A stretch of DNA of 64,000 bases, taken from NCBI GenBank assembly GCA_045116915.1, contig JBGUMQ010000046.1, positions 26,287-90,286 on the forward strand, in the 5' to 3' direction. The position numbers and the translations under genes were made by a program. The DNA comes from UBA9732 sp045116915 (GTDB lineage Bacteria > Spirochaetota > Spirochaetia > Sphaerochaetales > Sphaerochaetaceae). The notes beneath the pieces are model-generated. The model worked only from the letters and a program-made list of their open reading frames with translations. It was not told where the DNA came from and did no database searches. Numbering within the stretch: position 1 is the stretch's first letter; the number at the start of each line of letters is the position of its first letter. Of the stretch, positions 1-8,329 are shown one piece after another.

Positions 1-7
1 GGTCTCC

Positions 8-898
8 ATGGCGGAACACATAGAGATAATGCATGAGAAGAACATGCAGAAGGAGACTTCCAGACAGCTGGTCCTGGCCGCCTCGGTCAAGGTCCTGGTG
101 TACATCTTCCTTGTCATAATGGGTGTCGTCGTCCTGTTCCCGTTCTACTGGATGCTGAACTCGTCGCTGAAGACCCTCACGGAATACAGGCTCAGCGTGC
201 CGACGTTCTTCCCCAGGAACGTCATGTTCAGCAACTATGCCGAGGCTTTCCAGGCCGCCAGCCTGGGCAGGCTGTTCATCAACACCATGATCGTCGGACT
301 GGTGTCCACGGTCCTGTCGCTGGTGATCACGATCCTGTCGGCATTCGCGTTCGCCAGGCTCGAGTTCAAGGGCAAGAACGTCCTGTTCGCCGGTCTTCTG
401 GCGACCATGATGATCCCCGGCGAGCTCTTCACCATCACGAACTACACGACCGTCACCAACTTCGGATGGATCAACACGTACACGGTCCTCATCGTGCCGT
501 TCCTGGTCAGCGTTTTCTACATCTACCTGCTCAGGCAGAACTTCCTCCAGATCCCGGACGAGCTCTACCTTGCGGCCAAGGTCGACGGAACCAGCGATTT
601 CAAGTACCTGTGCAAGATCATGATCCCGCTGTCGCTCCCGACGCTGATCTCGATCACCATCCTCAAGATGATGGGTGCGTGGAACAGCTACATCTGGCCG
701 CGTCTGGTCGCCAACGACGCCAACCACAGGATGGTCACCAACGGACTGCGCAACGCCTTCCGCGATACGACCGGAGACGTCAACTACCCGGTTCAGATGG
801 CCGCCGTCGCACTTGTCTCGGCACCGCTGTTTCTGGTTTTCATATTCCTCCGCAAGTACATCATGCGTGGCGTGAGCAGAAGCGGAATAAAAGGTTAA
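8..898 (+). CDS. Carbohydrate ABC transporter permease, MalG-type
   Basis: This is an inner-membrane permease of a binding-protein-dependent sugar importer. The 296-residue protein has a first membrane helix at about 28-50 that ends in FPFYWMLNSSLK, as in MalG-like permeases. Several further helices follow. The cytoplasmic EAA loop at about 184-212 (ELYLAAKVDGTS, then IMIPLSLPT) contacts the ATPase. The binding-protein gene follows 35 bases downstream. The partner permease and any earlier genes lie outside the window to the left, so the true upstream context and ribosome binding site cannot be checked. An internal ATG at 29 is an alternative start. The substrate cannot be read from the sequence. 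The ATPase is probably a shared MsiK-type protein elsewhere (inference). Confidence 0.9.
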   Translation: MAEHIEIMHEKNMQKETSRQLVLAASVKVLVYIFLVIMGVVVLFPFYWMLNSSLKTLTEYRLSVPTFFPRNVMFSNYAEAFQAASLGRLFINTMIVGLVSTVLSLVITILSAFAFARLEFKGKNVLFAGLLATMMIPGELFTITNYTTVTNFGWINTYTVLIVPFLVSVFYIYLLRQNFLQIPDELYLAAKVDGTSDFKYLCKIMIPLSLPTLISITILKMMGAWNSYIWPRLVANDANHRMVTNGLRNAFRDTTGDVNYPVQMAAVALVSAPLFLVFIFLRKYIMRGVSRSGIKG

Positions 899-933
899 TC
901 GGACTTTAAGTCTATTTATAAAGGAGAAATAGT

Positions 934-2349
934 ATGAAGAAAACACTTCTGGTTGCACTGCTCCTCGTCGGAGCGCTGTTCGCCGTTTTCGCAAACGGAG
1001 ACGAAGAGACGGCAACTCCGGCAGCTGCAAGCTCAAAGGGTTTCCAGGTTCCCGCCACAGGTTATGACGGAAGCGATGTCACCATCACCTTCTACCACAC
1101 GATGGGCACGAACCTCAGCACGGTTCTGGACGAGTACATCGTCGAGTTCAACAAGCTCTATCCGAACATCCACGTACAGTGGGAAGCCATCGGATCCTAC
1201 GATGATGTCAGGGACCAGATCAGCACGCAGATCTTTGTCGGAAGCCAGCCGAACATCGCCTACTGCTATCCCGACCACGTGGCCCTGTACAACATGGCCG
1301 GTGCTGTCGCCACACTGGACAACCTGATCGACAGCAAAGTCGTCCAGACCAGAGCCGACGGCACGACAGAGATCCTCGGTCTGACCGATGAGCAGAAGGC
1401 CGACTTCATCGAAGGCTACTACAATGAAGGAAAGCAGTTCGGAGACGGACTCATGTACACCATGCCGCTGTCGAAGTCGACAGAGGTCCTGTACTACAAC
1501 AAGACCTTCTTCGATGAGCACGGAATCAAGGTTCCCACGACATGGGAGGAGATGGAGCAGGTCTGCGCACAGATCAAGGCGATCGATCCCAACTCGATCC
1601 CCCTCGGATACGACTCCGAAGCCAACTGGTTCATCACGATGTGCGAGCAGTACCAGAGCCCGTACACAAGTGCCAACGAGCCCCATTACCTGTTCAACAA
1701 CGAGACCAACGTCGCGTTCGTCAAGATGTTCCGCGACTGGTACCAGAAGGGCTATCTGACAACACAGAAGCTCTACGGTGCATACACATCCGGTCTGTTC
1801 ACATCCACGACAGGCGTCACAAGCTACATGTCCATCGGTTCCTCCGCAGGTGCCACATACCAGAGACCTGCCAAGAACGCCGACGGAACATATCCGTTCG
1901 AAGTCGGAATCGCAACCATCCCGCAGGTCTCCGAGAGCAACAGGAAGGTCATCTCACAGGGACCCAGCCTCTGCATCTTCGACAAGGCCGACCCGCAGGA
2001 AGTCGTCGCATCATGGCTGTTCGTCAAGTACCTGACAACCACAGTCGAGTTCCAGGCCGAGTTCGGAATGGCATCCGGTTATGTCCCGGTCATCAAGTCC
2101 GTTGCCGAGAACGAGGTCTACGCCGACTTCCTTGCCAGCGCCGACGGCGGTGACTACGTGACGGCCCTTTCCGCAAAGGTCTGTCTGGAGCAGGAGGATG
2201 CCTACTACACATCACCGGCATTCAACGGTTCCTCAACGGCCCGTGACCAGGTCGGAGCCCTTCTCCCGAAGTGTCTCACCCTCACGGACGACAACCAGAT
2301 CAAAAAGGCATTCGAGGAAGCGATCGACGAGTGTGAGTACCACAACTGA
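934..2349 (+). CDS. Extracellular sugar-binding protein (ABC importer)
   Basis: This is the solute-binding protein of the importer whose permease ends just upstream. The 471-residue protein begins with a signal peptide (MKKTLLVALLLVGALFAVFA, cleavage near residue 20). It has no lipobox cysteine, so it looks periplasmic and soluble rather than lipid-anchored. Family features include the early ITFYHTMG strand, YNKTFFDEHGIKVPTTWEEM and the FxSTTGVTSYMSIGSSAG segment, typical of family 1 sugar-binding proteins. A strong AAAGGAG lies before the ATG. The order here is permease then binding protein, the reverse of the second sugar ABC cluster at 41.8-45.0 kb. The substrate is unknown. Confidence 0.9.
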   Translation: MKKTLLVALLLVGALFAVFANGDEETATPAAASSKGFQVPATGYDGSDVTITFYHTMGTNLSTVLDEYIVEFNKLYPNIHVQWEAIGSYDDVRDQISTQIFVGSQPNIAYCYPDHVALYNMAGAVATLDNLIDSKVVQTRADGTTEILGLTDEQKADFIEGYYNEGKQFGDGLMYTMPLSKSTEVLYYNKTFFDEHGIKVPTTWEEMEQVCAQIKAIDPNSIPLGYDSEANWFITMCEQYQSPYTSANEPHYLFNNETNVAFVKMFRDWYQKGYLTTQKLYGAYTSGLFTSTTGVTSYMSIGSSAGATYQRPAKNADGTYPFEVGIATIPQVSESNRKVISQGPSLCIFDKADPQEVVASWLFVKYLTTTVEFQAEFGMASGYVPVIKSVAENEVYADFLASADGGDYVTALSAKVCLEQEDAYYTSPAFNGSSTARDQVGALLPKCLTLTDDNQIKKAFEEAIDECEYHN

Positions 2350-2367
2350 GATCGGTAGGGCCCGGAT

Positions 2368-3660
2368 ATGCGCAAGTTGACTGCTGCGGTTGCTCTGCTG
2401 CTCACGACGATGCTTACAGCCTCGTTCCTGTTCGCCGCCGAAGGGGTGGACTACGCCTCCCAGGTGAAGCTGAACATGAACTCGGAGACCCTGAAACTGG
2501 AGGTCACCGTCGACTCGTTCGTCGACGGCGACACCACCCATTTCAACGTCGACTCCCAGGATTTCCCGTCCGGGAAGGTCAAGGCCAGATACCTCGGTCT
2601 GAACACCCCGGAATCCACGGGAAAGATAGAGGAGTACGGGAAGGCCGCGTCCAAGTTCACCCGCGAGAAGCTGGAGAACGCAAGTTCCATAATCATCGAG
2701 TCGGATGACGGCAACTGGAACCCCGATTCATCAGGCGGAAGATACCTGGTGTGGGTCTGGTACCGCAACAGCGACAGGGAACAGTACCGCAACCTCAACA
2801 TCGAACTGCTGCAGAATGGACTCGCACATGCATACTCGACCGCGAACAACCGGTACGGAACGGTCGCCATGGCCGCCCTCAACCAGGCGAAGGAACTCAA
2901 GCTGAACCTCTATTCCGGACAGAAGGACCCCGATTTCTACTACGGCGATGCCATCGAGCTCACGCTGAAGGAACTCAGGCTCAACATCCGGGACTACGAG
3001 GGCAAGAGCGTCGCCTTCGAGGGTGTCATCACCATGAACGACGGTGCCAGTGTCCACGTGGAGGACTACGACCCGGAGACAGGTCTCTACTACGGGATCT
3101 CCGTCTTCTACGGTTACAACCTCCCCGGAAAGGGGCTGGACATACTGTCGGTCGGAAACCGCTCGAGGATAGTGGGCAAGGTCCAGTACTACGAGAACGG
3201 CGAAATCTACCAGGTCGCGGGACTCACGTACAAGCAGATGAAACCCAAGGATCCGGCGAACATCCAGAAGATCAGCAGCGGTCACCAGGGGGCATATGTC
3301 CCCACGACCGCCGCGACACTCGCTTCCGAAGTCACTATCGGAACGGATGACGGACAGTCGGTCTACGCGTACGCGTACCTTGCCCTGGATACAACGGTAT
3401 CCATGCACGGTCTGAAGGTCCTGGAGATCGGGACAGAGGACAATCCGGGCAGTTCCAGTGACGGAGCGCTGACAATGACCTGCGAACAGGACGGTTCGGA
3501 GGTCGTGGTCAGGACGGCACCGCTGACGGACTCCTCCGGAAAGCGCATCACACAGGATGCGTTCGAGGGGAAGACAATAGACGTCAGGGGAATCGTCGCC
3601 GTCCATCACGGAATCTATGAAATCAAGGTCCTTTCCGCAAAGGACATCACAGTTATTTAA
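2368..3660 (+). CDS. Secreted SNase-like nuclease with OB-fold domains
   Basis: This is a putative exported nuclease of the staphylococcal nuclease (thermonuclease) family, 430 residues. A signal peptide spans about 1-23. The SNase core at about 45-185 shows VDGDT (53-57), KARYLGLNTPES (72-83) and GGRYLVWVW (123-131), which supply the aspartate, two arginines and glutamate expected at the active site. The position of Ca-ligand Asp40 of S. aureus nuclease is Asn79 here. Two OB-fold-like segments follow (about 205-290 and 320-430), an arrangement reminiscent of YhcR-type nucleases. The gene starts 18 bases after the sugar-binding protein and ends 12 bases before the OB-repeat gene, so the two secreted proteins are probably made together. 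DNA scavenging or matrix degradation is inference. Confidence 0.8.
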   Translation: MRKLTAAVALLLTTMLTASFLFAAEGVDYASQVKLNMNSETLKLEVTVDSFVDGDTTHFNVDSQDFPSGKVKARYLGLNTPESTGKIEEYGKAASKFTREKLENASSIIIESDDGNWNPDSSGGRYLVWVWYRNSDREQYRNLNIELLQNGLAHAYSTANNRYGTVAMAALNQAKELKLNLYSGQKDPDFYYGDAIELTLKELRLNIRDYEGKSVAFEGVITMNDGASVHVEDYDPETGLYYGISVFYGYNLPGKGLDILSVGNRSRIVGKVQYYENGEIYQVAGLTYKQMKPKDPANIQKISSGHQGAYVPTTAATLASEVTIGTDDGQSVYAYAYLALDTTVSMHGLKVLEIGTEDNPGSSSDGALTMTCEQDGSEVVVRTAPLTDSSGKRITQDAFEGKTIDVRGIVAVHHGIYEIKVLSAKDITVI

Positions 3661-3672
3661 AGGAAGGAAAAA

Positions 3673-5028
3673 ATGAAGAGAACCATCATCATCCTGTCAG
3701 TTCTGGCACTCATGGTCGTTTTCGCAATGCCTGTCATGTCGATGGGTCTTGCAGAGGACATGCAGAAGGCCGGTTACATACTCCCGGGAACAGAGGTTGC
3801 CGAGGAGCCCAAGGTGGAGAGTCTGATCAAGGACGCCGCCGAGTTCGTCAAGGCCAACTACGACAAGAGCTCGAAGGCCTCTCCCGCACCCAGGACAACC
3901 GCTGATTTCGATGTCTACGACCGCATCACCATCAAGGGCCAGACATTCAAGATCCAGTGGGCCACAGACACAGAGTATGTCGTCGTCGAGCTCAAGGACA
4001 ACGGAATCGTCACGATCAACATCGCGGAGGATGCTCCGGAAGAGATCGTCTACAACCTCATCGCCGTCGTCACCGACGCCCAGGGCAACGAGATCGTCCT
4101 GAACATGCCCAAGACACTGCCCCAGGGATCCAGCGATCCTTCGATGGAGGAGATCGTCTTCACGGCATACAAGCTCGCCGACGGAGAGGTCCTGCCCAAG
4201 GCCGTCAGGCTCAGCGGAAAGATCACATCGATCCCCACGGCCTACAGTGAGCAGTACGGCAACATCACGGTCAACATCCAGGTCTTCGCTCTCGCCGACT
4301 ATCCCATCCAGTGCTACAGGCTCTCCGGAGAGGGCTGTGCCGACCTCAAGGAAGGCGATATCATCACCGTCGAGGGAAAGATCAAGAACTACAAGGGCAC
4401 GATCGAGTTCGACAAGCCGGCTCTCGTCGGCATGGGAATCATCCCCGACCAGAGCGCAACGCTCGACGCCGCATTCAAGCTTGCTGACGGTGAGTCCATG
4501 ATGGGTCTCCAGGTCCTGGTCGGAACAATCGATTCCATCCCGTCGGCATACAGCGAGCAGTACGGCAACATCACCGTCAACCTGGCCATCGGCGACAAGA
4601 TCGTCCAGGCCTACAGGCTCACAGGCGGTGCCGATCTCGCAGTCGGCGACACCATCACAGTCATCGGAACGATCAAGAACTACAAGGGCACGATCGAGTT
4701 CGACAAGGGCTGCAGATATGTCGGTGCCGATGATTACCTCTCGGTCAAGACACTGCTCAAGGCCTACCAGCTCGAGGACGGCAAGGCCCTCGAGGGTGCA
4801 AGGATGGTCAAGGGAACAATCGTGGCCATTCCGTCCGCATACAGCCCGGATTACGGCAACATCACCGTCAACATCCAGGTCGGCGGACTCGATGACCTGA
4901 TCATCCAGTGCTACAGACTCACAGGCGGTGCCGATCTTGAGATCGGAGACGAGATCGTCGTTTCAGGAAACATCAAGAACTACAAGGGCACGATCGAGTT
5001 CGACAAGAACTGCACCTACGAGAAGTAA
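3673..5028 (+). CDS. Secreted protein with three tandem OB-fold-like repeats
   Basis: This 451-residue exported protein has no family I can name with certainty. A signal peptide covers about 1-26. After an N-terminal region come three repeats (about 160-250, 260-347 and 355-451). Each runs AxKLADGE, then xSGKITSIPTAYSEQYGNITVN, then GDxITVxGxIKNYKGTIEFDK, a beta-strand pattern like small bacterial OB folds. The nearby nuclease carries a similar domain. The GNITVN and NYKGTIEFD blocks are almost invariant between repeats, also at the DNA level. The strong AAGGAAGGAAA ribosome site and 12-base gap place it in the same unit as the nuclease, and a terminator follows. A ligand-binding or nucleic-acid-binding partner role is inference. 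Confidence 0.75.
   Translation: MKRTIIILSVLALMVVFAMPVMSMGLAEDMQKAGYILPGTEVAEEPKVESLIKDAAEFVKANYDKSSKASPAPRTTADFDVYDRITIKGQTFKIQWATDTEYVVVELKDNGIVTINIAEDAPEEIVYNLIAVVTDAQGNEIVLNMPKTLPQGSSDPSMEEIVFTAYKLADGEVLPKAVRLSGKITSIPTAYSEQYGNITVNIQVFALADYPIQCYRLSGEGCADLKEGDIITVEGKIKNYKGTIEFDKPALVGMGIIPDQSATLDAAFKLADGESMMGLQVLVGTIDSIPSAYSEQYGNITVNLAIGDKIVQAYRLTGGADLAVGDTITVIGTIKNYKGTIEFDKGCRYVGADDYLSVKTLLKAYQLEDGKALEGARMVKGTIVAIPSAYSPDYGNITVNIQVGGLDDLIIQCYRLTGGADLEIGDEIVVSGNIKNYKGTIEFDKNCTYEK
4381..5007 (+). repeat. Three identical 36-base direct repeats inside the OB-repeat gene
   Basis: The same 36 bases occur at 4381-4416, 4672-4707 and 4972-5007 with no mismatch. They encode IKNYKGTIEFDK at the end of each OB-fold-like unit. 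The period is 291 then 300 bases. Surrounding bases are less similar, so recent duplication or gene conversion is likely. Confidence 0.9.
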
Positions 5029-5050
5029 GTACGGCATTCCGGTTCACATT

Positions 5051-5082
5051 ACGGCTCTCCGGCGACGGGGAGCCGTTTTTTG
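5051..5082 (+). terminator. Rho-independent terminator after the OB-repeat gene
   Basis: The stem ACGGCTCTCC pairs with GGGGAGCCGT around a short GC loop and is followed by a run of T. It lies 23 bases after the stop codon of the OB-repeat gene and closes the sugar ABC/nuclease unit. Confidence 0.85.
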
Positions 5083-5381
5083 TCTGTAAGGAAACGGCAG
5101 GAAAGAAGGCGGTGCCAGAAAACGGCGATTGTGCGCAAGCTGTTCGCAACCTGTGAAGAGGCCAGCCGCAGCCAGGATGCCCGCGGCCCCTCAGCCAGGC
5201 GGGCTGACGCCAGCGGAGGTGCCAGGCTCTGCACAGGGTGTGAATCGGTTTGTGCATCATGAGGCGGCTATTTGTAGCTCCTCTTTTTTGGTGTCAACTT
5301 TTTATTTCATTCCAAATGATAATAGTTTAAAAAAGCAACCTTTTCCTTTAAATATAGCGATAATAGTTGTATCATGAGTTC
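5083..5381. other. Non-coding stretch with no recognised gene
   Basis: About 300 bases without a credible coding region. The first part (to about 5262) is GC-rich with short CAGCC/GGCTG-type inverted words. The last 100 bases are strikingly AT-rich and must hold the promoter of the next gene, although no clean -35/-10 pair stands out. I do not recognise SRP, RNase P, 6S or tmRNA motifs. Confidence 0.5.
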
Positions 5382-6281
5382 ATGGACAAAACAGAAATCA
5401 TCAAAACGTTGAAAGAATTGAGCGAGAATCTCAGAAGCCTTATCGAAAGTGCTGACAAAACACTTGCTTTTGCAGAAGGGAAAAGTCTGAACCTCAAAAT
5501 CATCAGAGGAAAACCCACATTCTATGGACGGACAGAGGATGGAAAGATGATTTATGTGAGCCCGTCGGATCAGAAACAGATAGAAGAGCTGGCAACCATA
5601 TATCATGCCAAAAAGATCAGGTCCGCGGCATTGAAGGAGAAGAAGCAGATCGATGCCTGCCTGGCCATACTTGAGAAAGACCCGGATGCCTCTGATGTGG
5701 ACAAGGCGGAAGAGAGAATCCCGGAGGCGATAATGAGGAACGCTGTTCTTTCCGAGCTTACGACTGAGGGCTATGCCCGCAAGTGGCAGGAAGGAAACAA
5801 TGTCGTGAGGAAATTCCGCTCCCACAAGAAAGACGATTACCATAAATATGAGACGATGAGAGGGGATTTCGTAGGCTCCAAAAGCGAAGTCATGATAGCG
5901 GACAGGCTGTACGCAAGAGGAATTCCCTATCATTATGAAATCGCGTTCACACCGGAGGTGGTGAGCGACAAGTCAAGACCGGTGTATGACGAGATTGGAT
6001 TTGTCATCGGTTATGAGGCATTGGGTTTCAGTCCTGATGCGGAGGATACACTTCATCCCGATTTCTATGTTCTCAACAAACGGACGCGCAAGGCGATATT
6101 CTGGGAGCATCTGGGGAAAATGGATGATTCCGAATACTGCAGGAAGAACTTCAACAGATTCATGCGGATCCTGGATGCGGGATACGTCATAGGAGAGGAC
6201 CTGATTGTGACACACGAGGATTCGAGACACCCGCTTCTGCCTCAGGATATAGATCGGATCATCGAGAAATATCTGATATGA
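5382..6281 (+). CDS. Putative PD-(D/E)XK nuclease-like protein
   Basis: This 299-residue soluble protein has no close family I can name. The C-terminal half reads like a PD-(D/E)XK nuclease core: a helix with an acidic residue (SKSEVMIADRLYARGI, Glu near 169), a strand with HPDF (Asp near 226), then IFWEHLGKMDD (Glu near 242) and a helix CRKNFNRFMRI. The N-terminal half is helical and charged. A TTG at 5367 could extend the protein by five residues, but the ATG at 5382 is preferred; neither has a strong ribosome site. The gene is visibly richer in A and T than its neighbours, which hints at transfer. It stands alone after an AT-rich leader. Substrate and role are unknown. Confidence 0.6.
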   Translation: MDKTEIIKTLKELSENLRSLIESADKTLAFAEGKSLNLKIIRGKPTFYGRTEDGKMIYVSPSDQKQIEELATIYHAKKIRSAALKEKKQIDACLAILEKDPDASDVDKAEERIPEAIMRNAVLSELTTEGYARKWQEGNNVVRKFRSHKKDDYHKYETMRGDFVGSKSEVMIADRLYARGIPYHYEIAFTPEVVSDKSRPVYDEIGFVIGYEALGFSPDAEDTLHPDFYVLNKRTRKAIFWEHLGKMDDSEYCRKNFNRFMRILDAGYVIGEDLIVTHEDSRHPLLPQDIDRIIEKYLI

Positions 6282-6306
6282 TGGATTCTGAATCAGGGAG
6301 AAAAAC

Positions 6307-7485
6307 ATGAGAGGTGTTTCCAAAAGGGCTTTTGCCGTCATACTTGTCTTGTTCATCGCCATTTCCGCCGTCATGGCCCAGGCCGTAAGGGAAGATGTCC
6401 GTCTCGAGACGGAGGTCTCCAGCCTGGAACCTGATCGTTTCACCACAAAACACGGGAATCTGGTCACAGCGGCCAGTGCGAAGGAATTCGTACGAAGAGG
6501 CTTCGAATGGGGTGATATCGTAACGGTATCGTTCCTGGACAAGGTTCTTGAACTTCCAGTGGTGCCGGCTTATACCTATGTCGAGACCGGAAGTGCCGCC
6601 GTTGTCATGAAGAAGGATGATTCGGGCAAGGCTACCGGTTATATCATCCTTGCCATAAACATGGGGGATTTCACCACGACATACGGGATTGCCACCAAGA
6701 CTACGAACGAGGACAAGACATGGTTCTGGACTGCCTCTGACGGGGTGTCGTTCCCAGTCAAGGTTGTTTTCGAAATGTCAGAAAAAGGTGGATTCCTTGC
6801 CGAATGCCTTGCCTATGATCTGGTCAGAACCAACAACCGGGAGGATTATGCTTCTCTTTCCGACGAGCAGTTCGCCAACTTCCGGATGGTGGATACCACG
6901 GGCATGCACGGGAAGCTCTACCGCTCCTCCAACCCGGTCAATGCGGCTTTGGGACGCAATACCCAGGCAGATGAGGCCTGCAGGGCTGCGGGAATCACCA
7001 TGGCCCTGAATCTTGTCGACAACAGATCCGATGCGCAGCAGAGGCCCGAGTTCGCAGGAACCTACTATTCGACCATCGATGTGAAGTACCTGAGTCTTGG
7101 GCTGGACTTTGCTTCCTCTGAATTCGGATCAGGTCTCGCAGAAGGTCTTGCTTCCATGGCTGATGATCCGGGTATCTATCTCATCCACTGCAAGGAAGGC
7201 AAGGATCGTGCAGGTTTTGTCTGTGCGGTCCTGGAATGCCTGATGGGAGCCTCCGCTGACGAAGTTGTGGAAGACTACATGGAGACTTTCTTCAATTACT
7301 ATGGTGTCGGGAAAGGCAGCTATGAGTACGATGCCATTGCGCAAGGCAATATCATCAAGACCCTGAAGACTGCTTTCGGAATCAGCGATCTCAACGATGC
7401 CGACCTTGCGGCCTGCGCGCAAGACTATCTTCTTTCCATCGGCATGAGCTCCGACGAGATTTCCAGGCTGAAGGCAAACCTGTAG
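6307..7485 (+). CDS. Secreted Cys-based protein phosphatase-like protein
   Basis: The 392-residue protein has a signal peptide (about 1-25, ending VMAQA) and a C-terminal tyrosine/dual-specificity phosphatase-like domain. The P-loop HCKEGKDRAG matches C-x5-R with Cys near 295 and Arg near 301. It is preceded by the GKLYRSSNPV and MALNLVDNRS segments typical of the bacterial Tyr-phosphatase (Y_phosphatase3-like) group. The N-terminal part contains KHGNLVTAASAKEF, vaguely like the C-terminal domain of SAM hydroxide adenosyltransferases; this is tentative. The start has a good GGGAG ribosome site. It is 25 bases downstream of the putative nuclease and could be co-transcribed. A periplasmic phosphatase acting on phosphoprotein or inositol phosphate is inference. 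Confidence 0.75.
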   Translation: MRGVSKRAFAVILVLFIAISAVMAQAVREDVRLETEVSSLEPDRFTTKHGNLVTAASAKEFVRRGFEWGDIVTVSFLDKVLELPVVPAYTYVETGSAAVVMKKDDSGKATGYIILAINMGDFTTTYGIATKTTNEDKTWFWTASDGVSFPVKVVFEMSEKGGFLAECLAYDLVRTNNREDYASLSDEQFANFRMVDTTGMHGKLYRSSNPVNAALGRNTQADEACRAAGITMALNLVDNRSDAQQRPEFAGTYYSTIDVKYLSLGLDFASSEFGSGLAEGLASMADDPGIYLIHCKEGKDRAGFVCAVLECLMGASADEVVEDYMETFFNYYGVGKGSYEYDAIAQGNIIKTLKTAFGISDLNDADLAACAQDYLLSIGMSSDEISRLKANL

Positions 7486-7506
7486 AAGGGCCATCATTCC
7501 TCTTCG

Positions 7507-7525
7507 ACGGCGGGGCCGTTGTTTT
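7507..7525 (+). terminator. Short hairpin terminator
   Basis: The stem ACGGC/GCCGT with a GGG loop is followed by TGTTTT. It is placed 21 bases after the phosphatase stop codon. The short stem keeps confidence moderate. Confidence 0.5.
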
Positions 7526-7604
7526 GTGAAGTTTTGTGGGGATTCCGGCGCGGTTGTTGTGATAGTCCGGCCATAGTGCTTACCTGTATCCGGGAGTTAC
7601 GACC

Positions 7605-8276
7605 ATGGATTACAGACACGAGGTCAAGCATCAGATAACACAGGCGGATGCGGTTTCAATCAGAAACAACCTGTCCGCAGTTGCGGGATCGGACCCGCAC
7701 GTCCGTTCTGACGGAAGCTATACAATCCGAAGTCTCTATTTCGACGATATGCGCAACACCGCCCTCTGGGAAAAACTGGACGGCGTCAACGAACGGCGCA
7801 AGTTCCGTATACGCTACTACAACGACGACCTGTCCTTCATCATGCTGGAGTGCAAGCAGAAACGCGACAATGTGGGATGCAAGATCCAGGAGAGGCTTAC
7901 CGCCGACGAGGTCAGGCGCATCATGGATGGCGACATCTCATGGATGGCAGCCAGCGGGAAGCCGCTTCTGGTCAATTTCTATGTCGCCATGAAGGCCGAC
8001 GGCCTCAGGCCCAAGTGCGTGGTGGAATACAAGCGTATCCCGTTCGTCTACGGCCCGGGCAATGTCCGTGTGACAATCGACTGGAACATACGCACCGGAA
8101 TCGCAGGGGAGTTCCTTGATCCGCACGGGCTGACGCTTCCGGTGGAAGGCGACCCGATGCTTCTCGAAGTCAAATGGGACGACTACCTTCCGAATGTGAT
8201 AAAGAGGGCGGTCGCCCTCAGGGGCAGAAGGCAGGGTGCCTTCTCCAAGTACGCCGCATGCCGCATGTACGGCTGA
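7605..8276 (+). CDS. VTC-domain protein (polyphosphate polymerase-like)
   Basis: This 223-residue cytoplasmic protein belongs to the VTC family, a triphosphate-tunnel fold whose yeast member Vtc4 makes polyphosphate from ATP. The ordered basic and acidic strand motifs are present: EVKHQI at the N-terminus, RSLYFDD, RKFRIRYYN, LECKQKR, KRIPFVYGPGNVRVTIDW and LLEVKWDDYLP. These line the tunnel and bind phosphate and metal. It is the first gene of a three-gene unit with DUF4956 and CotH-kinase genes, a grouping seen in other bacteria. Whether this protein makes polyphosphate or only binds a nucleotide triphosphate cannot be decided from the sequence. Confidence 0.85.
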   Translation: MDYRHEVKHQITQADAVSIRNNLSAVAGSDPHVRSDGSYTIRSLYFDDMRNTALWEKLDGVNERRKFRIRYYNDDLSFIMLECKQKRDNVGCKIQERLTADEVRRIMDGDISWMAASGKPLLVNFYVAMKADGLRPKCVVEYKRIPFVYGPGNVRVTIDWNIRTGIAGEFLDPHGLTLPVEGDPMLLEVKWDDYLPNVIKRAVALRGRRQGAFSKYAACRMYG

Positions 8277-8329
8277 GGCCCTGACGCAGTCGAATCAACA
8301 ACGAATAAATAAAAAGAGAGGAATATAAA

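Noticed and set aside
5083..5262. SRP, RNase P or 6S RNA in the GC-rich stretch
   Set aside because: None of the conserved core sequences of these RNAs could be recognised by eye.
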